From NCBI RefSeq assembly GCF_027579695.1, contig NC_083587.1, positions 37,133,732 through 37,197,731 of the forward strand: a stretch of 64,000 bases of DNA. Direction: 5' to 3'. Positions within the stretch are counted from its first letter, which is position 1. The number at the start of each line of letters is the position of its first letter. The position numbers and the translations under genes were made by a program. Under the pieces are notes generated by a model. The model searched no databases and had not been told where the DNA came from. It saw only the letters and a list, made by a program, of their open reading frames with translations. Positions 48,057 to 58,173 of this stretch are shown here, in pieces. Source of the stretch: Neoarius graeffei. Its lineage: Eukaryota > Chordata > Actinopteri > Siluriformes > Ariidae.

Positions 48057-48112
<56 letters not shown>
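48057..48112. repeat. (CTGT)n(CT)n microsatellite at 3' splice site
   Basis: About nine CTGT units then a CT run. The array ends about 10 bases before the exon and supplies its pyrimidine tract. Confidence 0.95.
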
Positions 48113-48122
48113 ACTCTGTTAG

Positions 48123-48220
48123 GTGGCAGAGGTGGTTCAGTCCAGTCAGATGCAAGCAGTAGCCCGTCTGAGCAGGGTCACATGTGTCAGCCCCATCCAG
48201 CATACCCTGTTGGACCACAG
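48123..48220 (+). CDS. POU6F2 second recognised coding exon
   Basis: 98-bp exon between TCTGTTAG and GTAACA. Its first two bases complete the Gly codon left open at 9613. It then reads GRGGSVQSDASSSPSEQGHM and CQPHPAYPVGPQ. This matches the recalled human POU6F2 segment following SKLFG, which has a PGTPDQHQASQTHPPFPVGPQ-like end; the HP.(Y/F)PVGPQ ending at an exon boundary is the strongest similarity. Intron phases (1 in, 0 out) agree with the 9454-9613 exon. The segment is a low-complexity Ser/Gln-rich linker upstream of the Q-rich region, with no domain of its own. The next exon (expected to start LLTAQQLAS-like) was not found before 64000. Confidence 0.85.
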
Positions 48221-48225
48221 GTAAC

Positions 48226-48227
<2 letters not shown>

Positions 48228-48292
<65 letters not shown>
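48228..48292. repeat. (TC)n(AC)n microsatellite at 5' splice site
   Basis: Starts eight bases after the donor GT: about 20 TC then 13 AC units. Confidence 0.95.
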
Positions 48293-48360
48293 ATTTTTCA
48301 CATGCCACTTAATATATATGATAAGTTTATGGGGGAATATATGTTTGGCTGAGTGTCTTG

Positions 48361-48362
48361 TA

Positions 48363-48409
<47 letters not shown>
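48361..48409. repeat. (TTA)n microsatellite
   Basis: About 16 TTA units. Another TTA/CTA array lies at 49040-49120, so the two elements between are bracketed by similar arrays. Confidence 0.95.
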
Positions 48410-48410
<1 letters not shown>

Positions 48411-48411
48411 C

Positions 48412-48898
48412 ATAGGGCCAAATTACTCAATTCTGATTGGTCAATCAAGGAGGGCTTTTTTCCTTAACACGGGGCCGTATTTCTGAAATGCTATTGGCTA
48501 GTTCGTTGCTTGGTTACGGTTACAAAAATTAGCGAATTTTGTCAACAAAATGGCTGACTCTGCCGACTCAGCAATGCCGCGTTTCGCTATATTTGACGAA
48601 GAAATGATAAACCAGTTGAAAGCTGCAAGCGAAAATGAAAATACCAAAAAAAGTACGAATTTTTGGCTTTCCGTGTTTAAGAAATGGGCCACAGAAAGAC
48701 AAATAAACGACTCTCTAGTGGCATATGAATGCTGTGACTTAGACAAGGTGCTATCGCAGTTTTTTTGTGTCATGATGAAAGACGCTTTAGAAACTGATTC
48801 AAACGTGCAAGATAGTCTTGCGCCCTGATTGGTTCAGAAAACGTGAATGACAAATGTTGTGAACTTGAATGGCTTCTGAAGTATGAATTTGGCCCTAT
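48412..48898 (+). mobile_element. TIR element carrying a Crypton-like ORF
   Basis: Inverted ends ATAGGGCCAAATT at 48412 and AATTTGGCCCTAT ending at 48898. A 4-bp duplication ATAC lies at 48408-48411 and 48899-48902. It is 487 bp with one short open frame filling more than half of it. Confidence 0.7.
48550..48828 (+). CDS. Crypton/ZMYM2-like N-terminal segment, 92 aa
   Basis: An open frame from MADSADSAMPRFAIFDEEMI through NENTKKSTNFWLSVFKKWAT and LDKVLSQFFCVMMKDAL to a stop. 'NT(K)KST.FWL.VFK.W...R.IN....Y...ELDK.L..FF' is the N-terminal (SAM-like) part that precedes the tyrosine recombinase in fish Crypton-type proteins and in host genes derived from them (ZMYM2, QRICH1, KIAA1958), as I recall. 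The recombinase domain is missing, so the product would be only the N-terminal module. It ends about 70 bp before the right inverted repeat. The open frame without breaks suggests it is young. It is probably not a host gene. Confidence 0.5.
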   Translation: MADSADSAMPRFAIFDEEMINQLKAASENENTKKSTNFWLSVFKKWATERQINDSLVAYECCDLDKVLSQFFCVMMKDALETDSNVQDSLAP

Positions 48899-48916
48899 AT
48901 ACTGTATTATAAATAA

Positions 48917-49034
48917 GTAATCGTATGGTTCCTCGTAAAATTAAAGATCAATTTCACTCGTGATTTCAAAGTTTCGAAACTTCGAAATCACTTGTGAAAT
49001 TAATCCTTAATTTTACTTTGCTCCATACGATTAC
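48917..49034. repeat. 118-bp foldback palindrome
   Basis: GTAATCGTATGG pairs with CCATACGATTAC and the arms continue to a centre at GTTTCGAAACTTCGAAA near 48971-48987. Arms are about 55 bp with mismatches. MITE-like, noncoding. Confidence 0.85.
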
Positions 49035-49040
49035 CTATAC

Positions 49041-49120
<80 letters not shown>

Positions 49121-49121
<1 letters not shown>

Positions 49122-49410
49122 ATAAAAGTCTAAAGTCCTTCCCACACCACAGGCACATTGGGTGGTGCCGATCTCCGTTTCTGTAGCCATCAGCCTCTCA
49201 CCTATTACATAGCTAGGATTACAGTGGGGGGCTGGTCCTCTGGTAACTGCGAGAGTTTGACTCCCCACTCGCATCTGTATTGCAGCGTGCCTCGCCAGAT
49301 GGCAGTAGGTACCATTTTTATGATGGTCTTTGGTATGACCCGACCGCCAGTAGAACTTGCGATCTCCCGGTCAAGAGGCGGACATGCTAACCACTATTAT
49401 TATTATTATT
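49121..49410. repeat. Dispersed repeat, unnamed
   Basis: GGTGGTGCCGATCTCCGTTT, CTCACCTATTACATAGCTAG and GACCCGACCGCCAGTAGAAC look like a dispersed element. It ends in a tRNA-like phrase (CGGACATGCTAACCAC), so it may be a reverse SINE head. Confidence 0.35.
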
Positions 49411-49783
49411 CATCTCATCATTATCTCTAGCTGCTTTATCCTGTTCTACAGGGTCGCAGGCAAGCTGGAGCCTATCCCAGCTGACTATGGGCGAAAGGCG
49501 GGGTACACCCTGGACAAGTCGCCAGGTCATCACAGGGCTGACACATAGACACAGACAACCATTCACACTCACATTCACACCTACGGTCAATTTAGAGTCA
49601 CCAGTTAACCTAACCTGCATGTCTTTGGACTGTGGGGGAAACCGGAGCACCCGGAGGAAACCCACGCGGACACGGGGAGAACATGCAAACTCCGCACAGA
49701 AAGGCCCTCGCCGGCCACGGGGCTCGAACCCAGACCTTCTTGCTGTGAGGCGACAGCGCTAACCACTACACCACTGTGCCGCC
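49411..49783 (-). repeat. V-SINE in a TTA site
   Basis: Complete and near consensus, flanked by ATTATTATT on both sides. A (TATC)n array (49796-49893) follows. Confidence 0.93.
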
Positions 49784-49793
49784 ATTATTATTA

Positions 49794-49893
<100 letters not shown>

Positions 49894-50284
49894 TCATTTA
49901 AATTTTGAAATACTTTCAAGTGTTCAGCTTTCACCCAAGTATTGTTTTGACTAATATTTTCACACAGTAGCCATATTTTCAATTAAGCACTTTCTTCAGT
50001 GAAAGCTGGTACAGATGGGAAATCAACAAGAAACGGGGAGAATCATAAAGGTCGAGTAACGCTATATCCCACACACTAGAGTCTTGCTCTAAAATATGAG
50101 CCCTGTCAAGGTCATAGTGCCAAAACAAACATCTTTCAGCCACACTGGTCTCTTGTCCTCTTGCCACAGCCAATTCCTCTGTTTCGGAATCAATATGTTT
50201 TGATGGATTCTCACTTCTCTGTCGGATCTTGTGCATTCTGCCATTACAGAGCTAGATCCGTAAGAGGGCAGTTAGCCCTACGTG

Positions 50285-50333
<49 letters not shown>

Positions 50334-51035
50334 AGTGCAGTGACACAGACCTGCCATCAGTGTGATTGTGGGTAATCTCTCAGCAGCTTCCCCTGCCAGG
50401 CAGCTCTGGGTCCTTGGGTTCCTCCTAATAGAGGATGTGCTCATGAAAAATGGGAGAGTTTAACATGAAAAACCAAAACAAACATCTTGTATGATGGAAG
50501 ATTCATTGCCTGAAACACTGTCAGTCATTATCATGAACATTATGCTTCAGATGCTTGATTAATAATTAAAGCAACTTTAGAGTTAACTCCAGAATGCAGA
50601 ATTGACTTTGTTAGATTTTGCAGTTATAAAGAAAAAACAGTAGTGAATAAACATGCTGAGCTGAACATGAACACAATTAGAGAAAAATGTACATATTTAT
50701 GCACACGCTTTTTATATTAATACAGCATGTGCATAGACCCTTCATGACAACTCGCATAAACCTAAATATTCCAAATTGTTTTAGGCTGCTTTTATTTATT
50801 TGTTTTATGTAGAAACAGATTTTTGTTGAAATAGTGATGTGTTTCGACACTTTCTGGGTTGAGTTACTTTAGAGCTTTACGACAGCTTACTTTGTAGCTC
50901 ACTGTACTTCTGGCATGTGAAAAAGGATTACAGGATATCAAGCATCAAACCCAAATGCACTCTGATTTATGGGTGTACATACAGTAACTCTGTCATTACA
51001 GTGTGATGGTACTGCCACAGTTAATCAGAAAAATC
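49894..51035. other. Intronic, no gene
   Basis: Unique-looking sequence. A (TC)n lies at 50286-50330. Confidence 0.45.
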
Positions 51036-51151
51036 CTATAAATCCGGGGTTCTCGACCTTTTCTGCTTTGAGGCCCACCTATTCATACTCGTAACAAGTT
51101 GGAGCCCATTAAAAAAAGATCCCCAATTATTTTGGCTCATCTATTCTATTA

Positions 51152-51526
51152 GGGCGGCACGGTGGTGTAGTGGTTAGCACTGTCGCCTCACAGCAAGAAG
51201 GTCCGGGTTCGAGCCCTGTGGCCGGCGAGGGCCTTTCTGTGTGGAGTTTGCATGTTCTCCCCGTGTCCGCGTGGGTTTCCTCCGGGTGCTCCGGTTTCCT
51301 CCACAGTCCAAAGACATGCAGGTTAGGTTAACTGGTGACTCTAAATTGACCGTAGGTGTGAATGTGAGTGTGAATGGTTGTCTGTGTCTCTGTGTCAGCC
51401 CTGTGATGACCTGGCGACTTGTCCAGGGTGTACCCCGCCTTTCACCCATAGTCAGCTGGGATAGGCTCCAGCTTGCCTGCGACCCTGTAGAACAGGATAA
51501 AGCGACTAGAGATAATGAGATGAGAT
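51152..51526 (+). repeat. V-SINE inside the 4-kb hAT
   Basis: Complete. CTATTCTATTA at 51141-51151 is repeated at 51527-51537. Confidence 0.95.
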
Positions 51527-51776
51527 CTATTCTATTAGAATATAATAATCTATTGTAAAGTGTATTAATGGGATGCGACATTGCTCCCTGTTACAGATGG
51601 GAGCCCAGGAATTAAATAAACGCAATAAAAGCAAACTGTTTTTAATTGCAGGTCTTGTACGGTATTTAAAACTGTATGGATGTGCCAAAAGCCAAACCAT
51701 GCATGCAGGGCATTCTCAGCCAAAAGGGATTAATGATCCAAAAGTGGAATCTGGTCCATTAACACAAGAACTTATT

Positions 51777-53084
51777 GGGTCATTCCATGCCAAATCAACA
51801 AGAGGTTATGCTCGACCATCTCAGATTTCAATGATATTTGGAGGGCTCAGAGATACTATTAAAAGAAGTTAATCCCCAAAACTTGAGCTTCCTATCACCA
51901 ATAGTTTCAGAGATACAGGCATTTGAATTTTTCGATTGTTTTTGTTTTTTGCTCAAAACATACATATTTCAAAGTGCAATATAATCTTTATTATGCAAGA
52001 TAGAAACCTAAAATTTTGCACAGAGAGACTCAATGTCTTGTACTACAAGCTTCAACTTAGAATTTCAATGGTCATTGTATATTAGATGGTGATTTTAACA
52101 AGGAAATTAAAAAGACAAATTTGCATTTTTTGCATTTTTAACTCATTCTGGAAGCTTGCCTGTGGCAGTAATGCTTAAACTAAGAATGTTATTCAAATCT
52201 ACACAGAAATATCTACCAATTTCAGTTTTACCAAGTCTCCACTATTCCTCGTTTGTCTGTAATAGGGTTTTGAAATTCGCCGATTTCTAAAACATGCCAT
52301 TTTCAGTAGCAAGAAATCCAATGTGGGATAGCAGTTAGGAACTTGTAAATTTTTTTCAGTAATCCCCAAGACCCATATTTTATATTTCCAAATTTTTGTT
52401 CTGTGTCTCTCAAGTATTTTTAAACTACAGGGGTTTAAAAAATACATTTTCACCAAATTTGAATTTTTTATATATTTTCATATAACTGATATTTGAAGGT
52501 TAATAAATGCTTCAATAAGGCTCAAGTAGGTTAGGAGACATGTTTCTTCCTCAATTTTAAATAAAATTTCAATTAATGCTCAGTATTAATTATTTGTAAA
52601 TTGATTTTAATCTAAGACTGTGTAACATTAGCAATCAATGACCAGCTATTGTGTACCAGTCAACAGCCAGCCTTATCCATATCAACACAGCACAATAGGT
52701 GACCTTTGATACCAGAACAGGTGGCTCATATCTTATAGTTTTAGAGTCTGTAAACTGCATACTTGTTCAGATAACATTATATTGCTTGGATTATATTAAA
52801 TACATTGTAATACAGAGCACTGAGAAAATTTACCAATGTTATTAACTGAATGTGTTTCTTTGCAAGGATTGGATATTTTGAATAGTTGACTAGGGAATTT
52901 AATTGTAGTTGCTTTCAATTTGAGATCAGTATTAATGAGTTTGTTCTTAGACATCTAGAAATGGCTGAACTTCCTCCCTGTTCTATAGGAATTGGACTAA
53001 AGAAAGATTCTGACTGCCATAAACTAACATACAACAGAAATTGTAAGTTAAGTGATTTATATGAAAAATGACTGACTTCTTTAG

Positions 53085-53116
<32 letters not shown>

Positions 53117-53975
53117 CTGAAAAATGTGAAATGTTCATATATTAGCTTATTTCAAAATGATAATATTTTTAAAACCATATTTCTGTGACATGAACACAAG
53201 TAAAATGTTTCCTTATCTATACAAATCATTTAGTTGTATTTATCAGTCCTTAATCATCAATAAAATGGAAATAATATAAATTCAAATTTGGAAAAAATGG
53301 ATTATTTAAACACCTGTAGCTCAGAAATACTTGAGAGACACAGAACAAAAACTTGGAAATATAAAATATGGGTCTAGGAGATTACTGAAAAAAATTTACA
53401 AGTTCCTAACTGCTGTCCCACATTGGAATCCATGCTACCGAAAATCGCTTGTTTTAGAAATTGGCGAATTTCAAAACCCTATTACAGACAAACGAGGAAT
53501 AGTGGAGACTTGGTAAAACTGAAATTGGTAGATATTTCTGTGCAGATTTGAATAACATTCTTAGTTTAAGCATTACTGCCACAGGCAAGCTTCCAGAATG
53601 AGTTAAAAATGCAAAAAATGCAAATTTGTCTTTTTAATTTCCTTGTTAAAATCACCATCTAATATACAATGACCATTGAAATTCTAAGTTGAAGCTTGTA
53701 GTACAAGACATTGAGTCTCTCTGTGCAAAATTTTAGGTTTCTATCTTGCATAATAAAGATTATATTGCACTTTGAAATATGTATGTTTTGAGCAAAATGC
53801 AAAAAAATCGAAAAATTCAAATGCCTGTATCTCCGAAACCGTTGGAGATAGGAAGCTCAAATTTTGGGGATTAACTTCTTTTAATAGTATCTCTGAGCCC
53901 TCCAAATTTCATTGAAATCTGAGATGGTCGAGCATAAATTTGTCAGATATTTGTTGATTTGGCATGGAATGACCC
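51777..53975. mobile_element. Long-inverted-repeat element, 2.2 kb
   Basis: Arms of about 700 bp (51777-52474 and 53278-53975) are reverse complements with few mismatches over long central stretches. Termini GGGTCATTCCATGCC and GGCATGGAATGACCC. A 4-bp duplication TATT lies at 51773-51776 and 53976-53979. The unpaired centre (52475-53277) is AT-rich with a (TA)n at 53089-53115 and one short frame at 52886-53071 containing MAELPPCSIGIGLKKDSD, not recognised. Superfamily not determined. Confidence 0.9.
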
Positions 53976-54692
53976 TATTGCCATGTTTGTGTCCAGCAAA
54001 CAAGCAAGTTATTAAAACCAAGAAGTACACTCAAAAGAAGTGGATATAGAAACCACTCAATGGGCTAGAGCCTTACACGCTAACAAAGAAGGATTTTTCC
54101 TATGAAAGAAAAATGTACTCGCTAAATTTGACATTAGTAGGATACATTTTAATCCTATTGTAGCCAGAACTAAATACAAAGACAATAGTTATGGATACTT
54201 TTAATTAACTTAATGTGAAGATAATTAACAGATAATCATCAGATTTAGGTTTTTTTTACGGATTGTATTTATTTTTAGTCTTTTGTATTCGTAACTATTT
54301 GCATCTGTAAATGCACAACCCCACCAGCTCTGTTGATCAACTTATCGTGTTTAAATAAAGTTATTCATTCATTCATTATGAGTTGGAAAATTATCCATCC
54401 ATTGAGTTCCCCAACATCTCAAACTACCTGGTGCTGCAGATATAGTTCTATACGGACACACAGATGAAAACCTGGAAGAGCATGGAGGAGTGCAACTTTT
54501 TATATGTGGCTGGATTAAAGATCTGGGGATCAGGACACTACAAGATAAATCTATCATTTTTGCCCGGGTAGGGAGGAGTTTCTGGGCTTTTGTACACGTC
54601 TTTGAGAAGGTTGCTAGGACACTACAAGTTTTAGTATCGGGTGTAAACAAACCACAGCCGCTCGATTCTCACTCCTCCATGCTCTTCTCTTC

Positions 54693-54957
54693 CAGCAGGC
54701 ATCACAGATCCATATAATTTACCCACAAACATATTTATTTATTCTACCCTCTGTGCTTTTTCTCTCTCTGTCTCTCTGTCGCTGTCTCTCTCTCTCTTGC
54801 TGTGTGTGCGTGTGTGTGCGTGCGCACGGGTTAAATGTGACAAAAAAAAAGACTTGTTCTTCTTAATTTACCCACAAATGTATTTGTTCCACTTGAGAAG
54901 TATATGGCAAAGCAGCTACCGGATTTGGGACACTACGACATCCTGAACTATTTAGTA
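54693..54957 (+). pseudogene. YqaJ-type companion exon with SINE insertion
   Basis: After a CTTCCAGCAG acceptor the frame reads ITDPYNLPTN and resumes after a SINE-derived CT/GT-rich insert as NLPTNVFVPLEKYMAKQLPD and LGHYDILNYLVFG. A long duplication (TTTACCCACAAA) flanks the insert, near 54719 and 54869. The whole block, including the insert at the same site, is homologous to 62108-62380. 'DPY.LP...V......LPD...DI.NYL' resembles the N-terminal part of fish repeat-encoded YqaJ exonuclease proteins, as recalled. Truncated at the right by the hAT end region. Confidence 0.5.
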
Positions 54958-55057
54958 TTTGGCTTCAAACTTGAAAAAAATGTTGTGGCCCACTAGATGG
55001 CGCTTCATGGCCCACTAATGGGCCGCAGCCCAGTGGTTGAGAAACACTGCTATAAAT

Positions 55058-55430
55058 AATAAAATTAAGTTCAATTCAATCGGCTAGAGAACTATATACA
55101 TAGTACTACATGACAATAATTTTAAAATGTTTTAGAGTTTGGTACTGTAATGCATCTAGTATTCTGGGAAAATATTTATCGAAATGAAAGATCATGCAAC
55201 AACACAAAAACATAAATATAAGACATAAATGTAGGAAATGTGAGGTAATATTAGCCTAGCTAGGTAGCAAACCCTTGCAAGCTAACCTGATATTTTAGCC
55301 AGATAGGTAAACCATATACCTTTTCTTCTTGCATTTTTTTCTGTAATTTTCATGGCTATGATTCAACGATTCTATGAACATTCATTTCATTGTTCATTTT
55401 TAGCTGTCTCTTGTGTAATTTGATGTCTTA
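55058..55430. other. Intronic, no feature
   Basis: Unique-looking AT-rich sequence. Confidence 0.4.
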
Positions 55431-55432
55431 TA

Positions 55433-57042
55433 CAGTGGTGCTTGAAAGTTTGTGAACCCTTTAGAATTTTCTATATTTCTGCATAAATATGACCTAAAAC
55501 ATCATCAGATTTTCACACAAGTTCTAAAAGTAGATAAAGAGAACCCAGTTAAACAAATGAGACAAAAATATTATACTTGGTCATTTATTTATTGAGGAAA
55601 ATGATCTGATATTACATATCTGTGAGTGGCAAAAGTATGTGAACCTCTAGGATTAGCAGTTCATTTGAAGGTGAAATTAGAGTCAGGTGTTTTCAATCAA
55701 TGGGATGACAGTCAGGTGTGAGTGGGCAACCTGTTTTATTTAAAGAACGGGGATCTATCAAAGTCTGATCTTCACAACACATGTTTGTGGAAGTGTATCA
55801 TGGCACGAACAAAGGAGATTTCTGAGGACTTCAGAAAAAGTGCTGTTGATGCTCATCAGGCTGGAAAAGGTTACAAAACCATCTCTAAAGAGTTTGGACT
55901 CCACCAATCCACAGTCAGACAGATTGTGTACAAATGGAGGAAATTCAAGACCATTGTTACCCTCGCCAGGAGTGGTCGACCAACAAAGATCACTCCAAGA
56001 GCAAGGCGTGTAATAGTCGGCGAGGTCACAAAGGACCCCAGAGTAACTTCTAAGCAACTGAAGGCCTCTCTCACATTGGCTAATGTTAATGTTCATGAGT
56101 CCACCATCAGGAGAACACTGAACAACAATGGTGTGCATGGCAGGGTTGCAAGAAGAAAGCCACTGCTCTCCAAAAATAACATTGCTGCTCATCTGCAGTT
56201 TGGTAAAGCTCATGTGGACAAGTCAGAAGGTTATTGGAAAAATGTTTTGTGGACGGATGAGACCAAAATAGAACTTTTTAGTTTAAATGAGAAGCATTAT
56301 GTTTGGAGAAAGGAAAACACTGCATTCCAGCATAAGAACCTTATCCCATCTGTGAAACATGGTGGAGGTAGTATCATGGTTTGGGCCTGTTTTGCTGCAT
56401 CTGGGCCAGGACGGCTTGCCATCATTGATGGAACAATGAATTCTGAATTATACCAGCGAATTCTAAAGGAAAATGTCAGGACATCTGTCCATGAACTGAA
56501 TCTCAAGAGAAGGTGCGTCATGCAGCAGGACAACGACCCTAAGGACACAAGTCGTTCTACCAAAGAATGGTTAAAGAAGAATAAAGTTAATGTTTTGGAA
56601 TGGCCAAGTCAAAGTCCTGACCTTAATCCAATAGAAATGTTGTGGAAGGACCTTAAGCGAGCAGTTCATGTGAGGAAATCCACCAGCATCCCAGATTTGA
56701 AGCTGTTCTGTACGGAGGAATGGGCTAAAATTCCTCCAAGCCGGTGTGCAGGACTGATCAACAGTTACCGCAAACGTTTAGTTGCAGTTATTGCTGCACA
56801 AGGGGGTCACACCAGATACTGAAAGCAAAGGTTCACATACTTTTGCCACTCACAGATATGTAATATTGGATCATTTTCCTCAATAAATAAATGACCAACT
56901 ATAATATTTTTGTCTCATTTGTTTAACTGGGTTCTCTTTATCTACTTTTAGTACTTGTGTGAAAATCTGATGATGTTTTAGCTCATATTTATGCAGAAAT
57001 ATAGAAAATTCTAAAGGGTTCACAAACTTTCAAGCACCACTG
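55433..57042 (+). mobile_element. Tc1 element with intact transposase frame
   Basis: A 1610-bp element. Inverted ends CAGTGGTGCTTGAAAGTTTG at 55433 and the matching complement ending at 57042. TA lies at 55431-55432 and 57043-57044. Terminal repeats are about 220 bp with inner copies of GGCAAAAGTATGTGAACCT (near 55630 and 56835), the IR/DR design of Sleeping Beauty-like elements. One full transposase is encoded. Confidence 0.95.
55800..56822 (+). CDS. Tc1-family transposase, uninterrupted
   Basis: A 340-residue protein starting MARTKEISEDFRKSAVDAHQ at 55800. An in-frame ATG exists at 55722, but the family start is used. The helix-turn-helix reads GYKTISKEFGLHQSTVRQIV, followed by the linker RSGRPTKITPRA. 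Catalytic motifs are [22 protein letters not shown] and [11 protein letters not shown], with 34 residues between the last two acids (DD34E). VKHGGGSIMVWACF is present, and the end is AAQGGHTRY. Length and domains are those of a full Tc1 transposase. One oddity is PKDTS where the family almost always has PKHTS. The frame has no stop, so this copy may be recent, but the His-to-Asp change next to the second catalytic Asp could lower activity. Confidence 0.93.
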   Translation: MARTKEISEDFRKSAVDAHQAGKGYKTISKEFGLHQSTVRQIVYKWRKFKTIVTLARSGRPTKITPRARRVIVGEVTKDPRVTSKQLKASLTLANVNVHESTIRRTLNNNGVHGRVARRKPLLSKNNIAAHLQFGKAHVDKSEGYWKNVLWTDETKIELFSLNEKHYVWRKENTAFQHKNLIPSVKHGGGSIMVWACFAASGPGRLAIIDGTMNSELYQRILKENVRTSVHELNLKRRCVMQQDNDPKDTSRSTKEWLKKNKVNVLEWPSQSPDLNPIEMLWKDLKRAVHVRKSTSIPDLKLFCTEEWAKIPPSRCAGLINSYRKRLVAVIAAQGGHTRY

Positions 57043-57237
57043 TACCTATATGCTAGATACCTGGATCGGTTTATTAAGATTTTCATTCATTGCATTATTT
57101 ATACATCCATCCATTATCCATAACTGCTTATCCTGTGCAGGGTCGTGGGCAAGCTGGAGCCTATCCCAGGTGACTATGGGTGAAAGGCGGGGTACACCCT
57201 GGACAAGTCGCCAAATAATCGCAGGGCTGACACATAG

Positions 57238-57937
57238 GCCCTGTTTACATTATTTCGAATCAGCGGATCATCAGATTAACGTTTTTAAAACGATTCGCGT
57301 ACACACACAAAATTTCTGTGCCCGCAACAAAACCGTTCCCCGTGCACACAGCAACACCAATACATGGATACACTAATCACATGACTAATTAGACGGCACG
57401 TCACATGATCCCAGTGCATATCGGGCATGCGCAAGTCACTCACCACTTGCAAGCACATAAAGTGTGTGAGAGATTGAGTGAGGGAGTGAGAGAGAGAGGC
57501 TGAGCAAGAGAGTGTGAGAAAGAGGAGAGAGCGAGAGAGAGCAAGCGAGCGAAAGAGTGTGAGAGAGTGAGAGAGCATAAGAATCAAAATTTGAAGTTCT
57601 TTATGGAAATCAGGGACGCCGTGTCATTGGGACTAAAGAGGAGAAGGTTTTTCAGCAGTCGCGTCACATGACCAACGTGGCATGACCAACGCCAGCGAAT
57701 CAGGAAGGTGGATGTCACAGTGACGTTGTCCAATGACGACGTCAGCTAGAGCTCAGCACTGCGTATCCTCGTTCCTCAATGTTTACACAGCACCGGATCA
57801 GATACGTACTGGGTTGAATACGTGGGCCCTGGCGGATTCAGACTGTTCCGCCTGTGGAGTCGTTTCCCGGCGTTTTAATGTGCACGGACAGTGCATCCGC
57901 AACGACAACAATACGGATACGGTCTAATGTAAACACC
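57238..57937. mobile_element. hAT-like MITE inside the SINE
   Basis: Ends CCCTGTTTACATTA and TAATGTAAACACC are inverted. The adjacent CACATAG/CCATAG is an imperfect remnant of an 8-bp duplication. The interior has a purine-rich (GAGA)n stretch and a 64-bp piece of Tc1 transposase. Noncoding. Confidence 0.7.
57584..57647 (+). repeat. Captured Tc1 transposase fragment
   Basis: 64 bp match 40949-41012 of the Tc1 pseudogene with two mismatches (TCAAAATTTGAAGTTC to AGAGGAGAAGG). That region encodes the segment just after the first catalytic Asp. No Tc1 end is nearby. Confidence 0.9.
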
Positions 57938-58173
57938 ACCATAGAGACAAACAACCATTCACACTCACATTCACACCTACGGTCAATTTAGCGCCACCAC
58001 TTAGCTTAACCTGCATGTCTTTGGACTGTGGGGGAAACCGGAGCACCCAGAGGAAACCCACACAGACACGGGGAGAACATGCAAACTCCACACAGAAAGG
58101 CCCCTGTCGGCCACTGGGCTTGAACCCAGAACCTTCTTGTTGTGAGGTGACAGTGCTAACCTGCATTATTTAT

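Larger units (their letters stand above)
9614..48122 (+). other. Large pou6f2 intron (38.5 kb)
   Basis: Bounded by GTGAGTA at 9614 and TGTTAG at 48122, a phase 1 intron. It is filled mostly with SINEs, Tc1, hAT and foldback elements and microsatellites listed separately. Long introns are typical of POU6F2, which is a very large gene in mammals. Confidence 0.85.
51044..55049. mobile_element. hAT (Charlie-like ends), 4 kb, nested
   Basis: Ends CCGGGGTTCTCGACC and GGTTGAGAAACACTG form an imperfect inverted repeat of the CAGTG-TTCTCAACC type. A perfect 8-bp duplication CTATAAAT lies at 51036-51043 and 55050-55057. The content is mostly other elements: a V-SINE, a 2.2-kb long-inverted-repeat element and a YqaJ-type relic with SINE. 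No hAT transposase was recognised. Segments 51538-51776, 53980-54360 and 54360-54690 show no recognisable coding. Confidence 0.8.
57103..58161 (-). repeat. V-SINE split by a MITE
   Basis: The left part 57103-57237 (tail) and right part 57938-58161 (core and head) make one reverse V-SINE. TGCATTATTTAT at 57091-57102 is repeated at 58162-58173. The head is slightly truncated at GCTAACC. Confidence 0.92.
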
